Origin: Mycobacterium alsense | GTDB lineage: Bacteria; Actinomycetota; Actinomycetes; Mycobacteriales; Mycobacteriaceae | Length of the DNA stretch: 64,000 nucleotides | NCBI RefSeq assembly: GCF_002086635.1 | Contig: NZ_MVHD01000006.1 | Location: forward strand, 1-64,000 | Direction: 5' to 3' | Shown: piece after piece, positions 59,038-64,000 of the stretch | Position numbering within the stretch: the stretch's first letter is position 1 | Layout of the letters: the number at the start of each line of letters is the position of its first letter | The notes under the pieces: model-generated | The model's database searches: none | What the model was told of the DNA's origin: nothing | Seen by the model: the letters and a program-made list of their open reading frames with translations, nothing else | Translations under genes and position numbers: made by a program

Positions 59038-59834
59038 GGCACGTACTCGACTTTCGACATCTTGTATTGCCCGCCGACCTCGGACACCGTTACCTTCAGC
59101 CGCCACACCAGCGGTGGCACGTCCTTGCCCGGCGGGGAATTGGTGACCTGCGACGTCGCCGAGACCAGCACCACCGCCGAGTTCCCGGTGACGGACTCGA
59201 GCGCGGCCGCGTTGACGGTGCCCGAGGTGACCGCCTTCGATTGGGTGACCACCGCGATGAAGTCGTTGGCCCGGTGCTGGAAGTCGTCCTTGAATTGGCC
59301 GGTGGAGCCGTCGATCACGCGCTGGACGTCGTCCTTGGCCTTGTTGTAATCCAGGGAGATCATGCTGAGCACGCCGCGCTTGGCGCCGTCGACGAACTCC
59401 GCCTGTCTTTGTTGTTGCCGGGTCGCGTCGCGGTGTTGGGCCACCATGTACACGCTGAGCCCGACGAAGACGCAGATGCCGACGACGGCCGCCGCCGCGG
59501 CGATCGCCGGCATCCACCGCCGCCACGCCGCCCGCTCCGCGAGGGACTCGTCGTAATCCTCGGCCGATTCGTAGTAATCCTCGTCGTACTCTTCGTATGC
59601 CGTGTCGTACTGCTCGTCGTCCGCCCCGCCGTAACCTTCGTCCCCGGTTTCGTCTTCGTCTTCGTCCTCGTCGAGGATCTCGGCCGGGTCGGGCAGGCCG
59701 AGGGCTTCGCGTCGCAGCCGCGCGGCGCGGGCGCGGGCCTTGGCGGCGGCGGCCACCGCTTCGGCCGCGGCGGCTTCGGCCTCGACCTCCTCGATCAACG
59801 CCCGGGTCTCCGGCGGTTCGTTCGCGTCAGCCAT
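59034..59834 (-). CDS. Mce-associated membrane protein-like (Mas/Omam), first of pair
   Basis: A 266-residue protein with a coiled-coil N-terminus rich in Ala/Glu/Arg, an acidic tyrosine-rich block ([13 protein letters not shown]...[18 protein letters not shown]), a transmembrane helix around 110-135 ([22 protein letters not shown]) and an extracytoplasmic domain (about 140-266) ending '[13 protein letters not shown]'. It is the orphan-Mas partner of the next gene. ATG 59834 is preferred over GTG 59843; neither has a strong ribosome site. It is divergent from the fadE pair across a CGGTA-N5-TACCG palindrome. Confidence 0.82.
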   Translation of the reverse strand: MADANEPPETRALIEEVEAEAAAAEAVAAAAKARARAARLRREALGLPDPAEILDEDEDEDETGDEGYGGADDEQYDTAYEEYDEDYYESAEDYDESLAERAAWRRWMPAIAAAAAVVGICVFVGLSVYMVAQHRDATRQQQRQAEFVDGAKRGVLSMISLDYNKAKDDVQRVIDGSTGQFKDDFQHRANDFIAVVTQSKAVTSGTVNAAALESVTGNSAVVLVSATSQVTNSPPGKDVPPLVWRLKVTVSEVGGQYKMSKVEYVP

Positions 59835-59873
59835 CGCGATCACCGCACGTCACGATCATTATCGATTGCACTC

Positions 59874-59888
59874 CGGTATCTCTTACCG
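59874..59888. promoter_or_regulatory. Divergent promoter palindrome CGGTA-N5-TACCG
   Basis: Perfect 5-base arms (59874-59878 and 59884-59888) between the Mce-associated pair (59834) and the fadE pair (59979). It resembles the CCGGTA...TACCGG site at 18842 in its half-sites, though not in spacing. Confidence 0.4.
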
Positions 59889-59946
59889 TATTGCTCATTG
59901 CTAACATCGAAATCCCAGCGAACCCCGACGAGAACCGACCAGGCGG

Positions 59947-59982
59947 ATGACCAACCAACCAACTTTCCTTTCGGCACCATGA
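59947..59982 (+). other. Possible 11-residue leader ORF overlapping the fadE start
   Basis: An ATG at 59947 opens a frame encoding MTNQPTFLSAP whose TGA (59980-59982) overlaps the fadE ATG at 59979. The fadE start has no ribosome site of its own, so translation could be coupled through this short frame. Coding status is unproven. Confidence 0.3.
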
Positions 59983-61148
59983 CCGCTGTCGACTCTCCCG
60001 AAAAGATACTCTTCGCTTCCACGACCCAAGCCTTTCTGCACAAAGAAGCGCCGCTGCGTCGGGTCCGGGAACTGCACGCCGACGGGCAGTCCTTCGACCG
60101 GGCCTGGTGGAGGCGCGCCGCCGAACTCGGGTGGACGGCCCTGCTGGTTCCCGAGGAATTGGGCGGCGGCAGCGTGTCGGGCAGCGGAGTCGAGGACCTG
60201 GCCATGGTCGCCGAACAACTCGGCAAGACGGTGGCCCCCGGGCCCCTGTATCCGGTCAGCGTCGTGCTCAGCGCGCTGGCCGAGTGCGCGGACCCGCACT
60301 CGCACGCCGACACCATCGAGTCGCTGATCTCCGGTGAAACCGTGGCGTCGTGGGCCGTGTGCGAACCGGGCCGTGGCTGGGCGCCGCTGGATCCCTCGGT
60401 GACGGCCACCGAAACCACGGAAACACCTGCCGGCTACCGCATTCATGGCTCGAAGGACCGCGTCGAGGCCGGCGCCCAGAGCGACGTGCTGCTGGTCGTG
60501 GCGCGCTGCGGCCCGCATGGCTCCGAGGTTCGCCAGTTCCTGGTCCCGACGGACGCGCCGGGCGTGCGGATCACGCCCCAGCAGTCGGTGGACCTGGTCA
60601 AGCAGTACGCGCGGGTGGATTTCGACGGCGTGGTCGTGCCGCGGTCTGCCGCCGTCGGCGGCGCGGCCGAGACCGCCGCGCTGATCGAGCGGCAGAGCCG
60701 ACTCGCGCAGGTGCTGCAGTGCGCCGAGGTGGTCGGCATCCTGCAGACGGTCTTCGACTTCACCGTCCAATGGGCCCTGGACCGGCACACTTTCGGCCGG
60801 CCGCTGGCGTCCTATCAGGTCCTCAAGCACGGGTTCGCCGACATGAAGCTGTGGCTGGAAGCGTGCCGCGCCACCACGGCGGCGGCGGTCGCCGACCTCG
60901 CCGCCCGCTCGCCCAACGCGGGCCTGTCGGCCAGCATCGCCAAGTCCTACGTCGGCGAGATGGCCGGCCGGATCGTCCAGGCCTGCGTGCAGATGCACGG
61001 CGGCATCGGCGTCACCTGGGAACACGACCTGCACCTGTACCTGCGGCGGGTCACGCTGTACCGCGCCATGTTCGGCACCCCCGAGGAGCACAACCTGCGG
61101 GTGTACGCGGCCGAGAAGGCGGCGCGATCGACGACGAACGCGCGATGA
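59979..61148 (+). CDS. Acyl-CoA dehydrogenase-like subunit (FadE family), first of pair
   Basis: A 389-residue FadE homologue with 'ELGWTALLVPEELGGGSVSGSGVEDLAMVAEQLG' in the N-terminal domain, 'WALDRHTFGRPLASYQVLKHGFADMKLWLEA' and 'CVQMHGGIGVTWEHDLHLYLRR'. The C-terminus ends FGTPEEHNLRVYAAEKAA, without the EGTSEIQ glutamate, the pattern of the non-catalytic or minor subunit in heteromeric mycobacterial FadE pairs. The partner is the next gene (overlap ATGA). ATG 59979 lacks a ribosome site but overlaps the stop of a tiny upstream frame. Confidence 0.85.
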   Translation: MTAVDSPEKILFASTTQAFLHKEAPLRRVRELHADGQSFDRAWWRRAAELGWTALLVPEELGGGSVSGSGVEDLAMVAEQLGKTVAPGPLYPVSVVLSALAECADPHSHADTIESLISGETVASWAVCEPGRGWAPLDPSVTATETTETPAGYRIHGSKDRVEAGAQSDVLLVVARCGPHGSEVRQFLVPTDAPGVRITPQQSVDLVKQYARVDFDGVVVPRSAAVGGAAETAALIERQSRLAQVLQCAEVVGILQTVFDFTVQWALDRHTFGRPLASYQVLKHGFADMKLWLEACRATTAAAVADLAARSPNAGLSASIAKSYVGEMAGRIVQACVQMHGGIGVTWEHDLHLYLRRVTLYRAMFGTPEEHNLRVYAAEKAARSTTNAR

Positions 61149-62398
61149 CCCCCACCGAATCCACCGAATCCGTATCCGATTTCGCCGCCCGGGCCCGAGT
61201 GTGGTTGGCGGACAACATGCCCGCCATCGACCCCGAGTCCCCGCCGGCCGCCCCGCGCGACGACGAGCGATCGTGGAACAGGGCCCGCGAATTGCAAAGG
61301 CGCCTCTACGAAGGGGGATTCGCCGGCATCTGCTTCCCCCGCGAGTACGGCGGCCTCGGCCTGGACTACGAATACCAGAAGGCATTCGACGCCGAATCCC
61401 TCGGCTACGAGATGCCGCTGATCCTGAACACGCCCACGTTCACCATCTGCTGCGCCACGTTGCTCGACACCGGCACCGAGGAGCAGAAGGCGCGGCACAT
61501 CGCCGGCGCCCTGCGCGGCGAGGAGGTGCTGGTGCAGCTGTTGAGTGAACCCAGCGGCGGCTCGGATCTGGCCGGTGTCATCACCCGCGCCGAGCGCCGC
61601 GGTGACCGTTGGGTGATCGACGGCGCCAAGACGTGGAGCACGAGCGCGTTCGCCGCCGACTATGGATTGTGTCTGGCCCGCACCGACTGGGACGTGCCCA
61701 AGCACGAGGGCCTGACCATGTTCCTGGTACCCATCGCCCATCCGGGAATCACGTTGCGGCGCATCACGATGCTGAGCGGTTCCACCGAGTTCTGCGAGGA
61801 GTTCCTGGACGGGGTGGACGTCGGCGACGACGCCGTCGTCGGCGAGGTCAACGGCGGCTGGGCGGTGGCCTCGCGCCAGCTGTATCACGAACGCCGGGCC
61901 GTCGGGCAGGGCTCGGAATTCGCCAGCGGCAGCGGCAGCGAGGGCGGCAGCACCAATCCCGTCGACTACGTCGCCCTCGCCGAGAAGACGGGCCAGGGGG
62001 ACAGCGAACGCGTCCATGAGCTGGCCGGCCGGGCGCTCGTGCACCGCGTGGTCGCCGAGCAGCTGATCGATCATGTCTACCGCAGCGTCCGCGACGGCGC
62101 GCTGCCCCCGGCCGCCGGAACGCTCATCAGGCTCTTCCACTCCGAGACCGTGACCCTGGACATGGACACCGCGCTGGCGATCGCCGGAAGTGCCGGTGTC
62201 GTCGGCGAATTCGGCGAGGGCCTCGAGACCGGGCTGCGCTACCTGTCGCGGCAGAACGTGGCCATCGGTGGCGGCACCACGGAGATGGCCCGCAACGTCA
62301 TCGGCGAGCGGGTGCTGGGCTTCCCGCGCGAATACGCCGCCGACCGCGGGGTGCCGTTCAATCAGGTGCGCCACGGCCAGGCCGACCGCAGGCCCTAA
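61145..62398 (+). CDS. Acyl-CoA dehydrogenase (FadE family), second of pair
   Basis: A 417-residue dehydrogenase that overlaps its partner by four bases. The flavin-region phrase LLSEPSGGSDLAGVITRAE is intact, and the C-terminal phrase is AIGGGTTEMARNVIGERVLGFP, with glycine at the medium-chain glutamate position as in FadE28/FadE29-type enzymes. A serine/glycine-rich loop (EFASGSGSEGGS, about residue 260) is unusual. The two genes likely form an alpha2beta2 enzyme acting on a bulky acyl-CoA. Its TAA overlaps the stop of the convergent regulator. Confidence 0.88.
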   Translation: MTPTESTESVSDFAARARVWLADNMPAIDPESPPAAPRDDERSWNRARELQRRLYEGGFAGICFPREYGGLGLDYEYQKAFDAESLGYEMPLILNTPTFTICCATLLDTGTEEQKARHIAGALRGEEVLVQLLSEPSGGSDLAGVITRAERRGDRWVIDGAKTWSTSAFAADYGLCLARTDWDVPKHEGLTMFLVPIAHPGITLRRITMLSGSTEFCEEFLDGVDVGDDAVVGEVNGGWAVASRQLYHERRAVGQGSEFASGSGSEGGSTNPVDYVALAEKTGQGDSERVHELAGRALVHRVVAEQLIDHVYRSVRDGALPPAAGTLIRLFHSETVTLDMDTALAIAGSAGVVGEFGEGLETGLRYLSRQNVAIGGGTTEMARNVIGERVLGFPREYAADRGVPFNQVRHGQADRRP

Positions 62399-64000
62399 TC
62401 TTCGGCGAAGACGTTCGCGGGATCGGTGCTGGCGTCGCCGGTCACAAAGGGAAGCCGGACGAGAGACAGGACGTGATGCGCCGGGCTGCCGGGCGGGGCC
62501 ACCAGCACGAAATCACCGCCCTGGGTGTGCGCCCGGTCGCGGGCGGCGGCCAGCGCGCTGACGGCGGCCGACCCGAGGTGGGTGACTCCGCTGAGGTCGA
62601 CCGTCAAAGACGCTATGCCGGAACGGCTTTCGACGGCGATCTGGCGGTCCAGGGTGGAGGCGGTGGTGGTGTCGACGTCGCCGCTGACGACGATCCGGCC
62701 GCCGCCTTCGTCCGAGCCGACGAAGGAGACGAATTCGGCGTTGGCGGGCAGCCGGTGGGTGGACCGGCTGACGATCGTGTCGGTGATGAAGTTGGCCGGT
62801 CGCGACAGCCGGTGGGTCAGGCTGGCCGTCGTCCCGCCGGGGCCGTGCGTGATGTGCGCCCGGGACACCAGGGCTTCGGCCATCGCCAGCCCGCGCCCGC
62901 GGCCCTGCTCGCCCTCGCGGTGATCCTTCCACCGCCCATGGTCGATCACCGAAACGTGCAGGTGGCCGTCGCCGGCCAACGCGGCCTCGACGATGACCCC
63001 GTCGGGGACCTCCGTCGAATACCCGTGCTCGACGGCGTTTTCGACGAATTCGGAGACGGCGTGGACGACGTCGCAGATGTCTTCCGTGTCGGCGCCGATC
63101 TCCGAGAGCCATTCGCGAAGCCGGGTGCGGACCGCGCGCGCGGCGTGCAGCGTCGCGTCCAGCGTGAGGCGCAGCGGCGGCGGCGGCGTGCGCCGTTGGG
63201 CGGCGAGCAGCGTGACGTCGTCCTTGTAGCCCGTCGAGCGGAGCAGCAATTCGAGCGTCTCCGAGCAGATGCGGTCGATCGGCCGTCCCGGCGCGTCGAT
63301 GACGAAACCGCCGTTGCCGCCGACGATATCCGCTGCCAATTCCGCGAATTCGGCGGTGCTGGCGCCCAGCGGGCGGCCGGGACGTTCGATCAGGCCGTCG
63401 GAATACAACAGGACCGAGTCGCCCACCTCGAGCGCCTCCGTGCGCACCGGAAATCCGGTGCCGCTGCCCAACGGACCCGCGCCGGACGGCTCCGCGTAGC
63501 GCGCGTGCGCGCCGGCGCTCACCAGCAGGGGCGGCGGGTGTCCGGCTGTGCAGTACTGAAACTCGCCCGTCGCGAAGTCGAGCGAACCGACGCACAGCGT
63601 GGCCGACTTCGACCCCGGCACGTGTTCACGGAAGCGGTCGACGGCTTCGAGTGCTTCGACGATCGTGTGGCCCAGCGAGATCTGCATCCGCAGCGCGGTG
63701 CGCAATTGGGACATCACCGCCGCGGCTTCCACGCCGTGGCCCACCACGTCGCCGACGACGAGCACCAGGCGATCCCCGAGGGCTATCGCGTCAAACCAGT
63801 CGCCCCCGGCGGCGGTGTCCTCGGCGGCGACGAGGTATTCCGCGGCGATGTCGGCGCCGGGCACGACGGGCACCGACGGGGCCAGCAGCGCCTGCTGCAT
63901 GACGGTCGCCGAATCGCGGACGCTGCGGTAGCGCTCGGACAGCTCCTCCATGCGTTCCTCGGAGGTCAGCCGCGCCTGCACCCGGGGGGTGACGTCGTCG
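62395..64000 (-). CDS. PP2C phosphatase / anti-sigma kinase / STAS fusion regulator (Rv1364c-like), N-terminally partial
   Basis: A multidomain sigma-factor regulator, cut at the right edge. The available 535 residues hold, in order: the end of a probable PAS domain (DDVTPRVQARLTSEER), a SpoIIE/RsbU-type PP2C phosphatase (GGDWFDAIALGDRLVLVVGDVVGHG, LLYSDGLIE, GYKDDVTLLAAQRR), an RsbW-like GHKL kinase (VHAVSEFVENAVEHGY, EQGRGRGLAMAEAL) and a C-terminal STAS domain (VDLSGVTHLGSAAVSALAAA). M. tuberculosis Rv1364c has this same fused RsbU-RsbW-RsbS order. The serine in HLGSAAVS is the expected phosphorylation site. Confidence 0.88.
   Translation of the reverse strand, partial: DDVTPRVQARLTSEERMEELSERYRSVRDSATVMQQALLAPSVPVVPGADIAAEYLVAAEDTAAGGDWFDAIALGDRLVLVVGDVVGHGVEAAAVMSQLRTALRMQISLGHTIVEALEAVDRFREHVPGSKSATLCVGSLDFATGEFQYCTAGHPPPLLVSAGAHARYAEPSGAGPLGSGTGFPVRTEALEVGDSVLLYSDGLIERPGRPLGASTAEFAELAADIVGGNGGFVIDAPGRPIDRICSETLELLLRSTGYKDDVTLLAAQRRTPPPPLRLTLDATLHAARAVRTRLREWLSEIGADTEDICDVVHAVSEFVENAVEHGYSTEVPDGVIVEAALAGDGHLHVSVIDHGRWKDHREGEQGRGRGLAMAEALVSRAHITHGPGGTTASLTHRLSRPANFITDTIVSRSTHRLPANAEFVSFVGSDEGGGRIVVSGDVDTTTASTLDRQIAVESRSGIASLTVDLSGVTHLGSAAVSALAAARDRAHTQGGDFVLVAPPGSPAHHVLSLVRLPFVTGDASTDPANVFAED

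Overview
The window is high-GC (about 70%) actinobacterial DNA, almost certainly from a slow-growing, non-tuberculous Mycobacterium. The evidence is the dense, mostly overlapping gene packing, frequent GTG starts, expanded fadD/fadE/echA families, F420-type luciferase-like oxidoreductases, several cytochromes P450, an orphan pair of Mce-associated membrane proteins, a CsbD-like microaggregate-binding protein and an Rv1364c-like PAS/phosphatase/kinase/STAS regulator at the right edge. The species call is inference. I found no rRNA, tRNA, CRISPR, insertion sequence or phage gene, and no stretch over about 210 bases without a gene or remnant.

Layout. 1-6758: a partial flavin/F420 enzyme, a fadE, and the operon SDR-thiolase-CoA transferase-fadE-GntR. 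6832-9364: a secreted protein, two DJ-1 family proteins (one a GlxA-type AraC regulator), a small protein and a gene remnant. 9357-16376 (minus): three enoyl-CoA hydratases followed by three tandem acyl-CoA synthetase paralogues. 16459-20844: thioesterase, hydratase, TetR, SDR and a DapA-family lyase. 20920-21416: two small envelope-type proteins. 21625-28415 (plus): hydratase, two amidohydrolases, fadD and a pair of fadE. 28424-36864 (minus): Rieske oxygenase, isochorismatase-like protein, thioesterase, fadD, a truncated SDR, an intact and a broken P450, a CoA transferase and a thiolase-like protein. 36948-41145 (plus): Baeyer-Villiger-type monooxygenase, alpha/beta hydrolase, SnoaL-like protein and F420 oxidoreductase. 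41090-45801 (minus): AveC-like membrane protein, MoxR-type AAA+ ATPase, NorD/CbbO-type VWA protein and epimerase. 45998-57340: TetR, carboxyltransferase, F420 oxidoreductase, two P450s, SDRs, alcohol dehydrogenase, a small Rieske protein and two more amidohydrolases. 57395-64000: esterase-like pseudoenzyme, Mce-associated proteins, a second fadE pair and the sigma-regulator-type protein.

Taken together this looks like a large catabolic or lipid-modification island. P450s, Rieske and Baeyer-Villiger oxygenases and F420 enzymes would oxidise and open a ring-containing substrate. CoA ligases and CoA transferases would activate the acids. FadE, EchA, SDR and thiolase enzymes, thioesterases and ACMSD-type amidohydrolases would degrade them. 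The substrate cannot be read from sequence; a terpenoid, steroid-like or polyketide-like compound is an inference.

Two short palindromic signals recur in the promoters: TACC-N4-GGTA, including one copy near a tetR gene, and TACNGTA, mostly between divergent genes. They suggest shared TetR-type control. The most novel-looking unit is the overlapping AveC-like/AAA+/VWA/epimerase operon. Several proteins carry substituted active-site residues (an HSL esterase, an isochorismatase, an amidohydrolase and the Baeyer-Villiger fingerprint).
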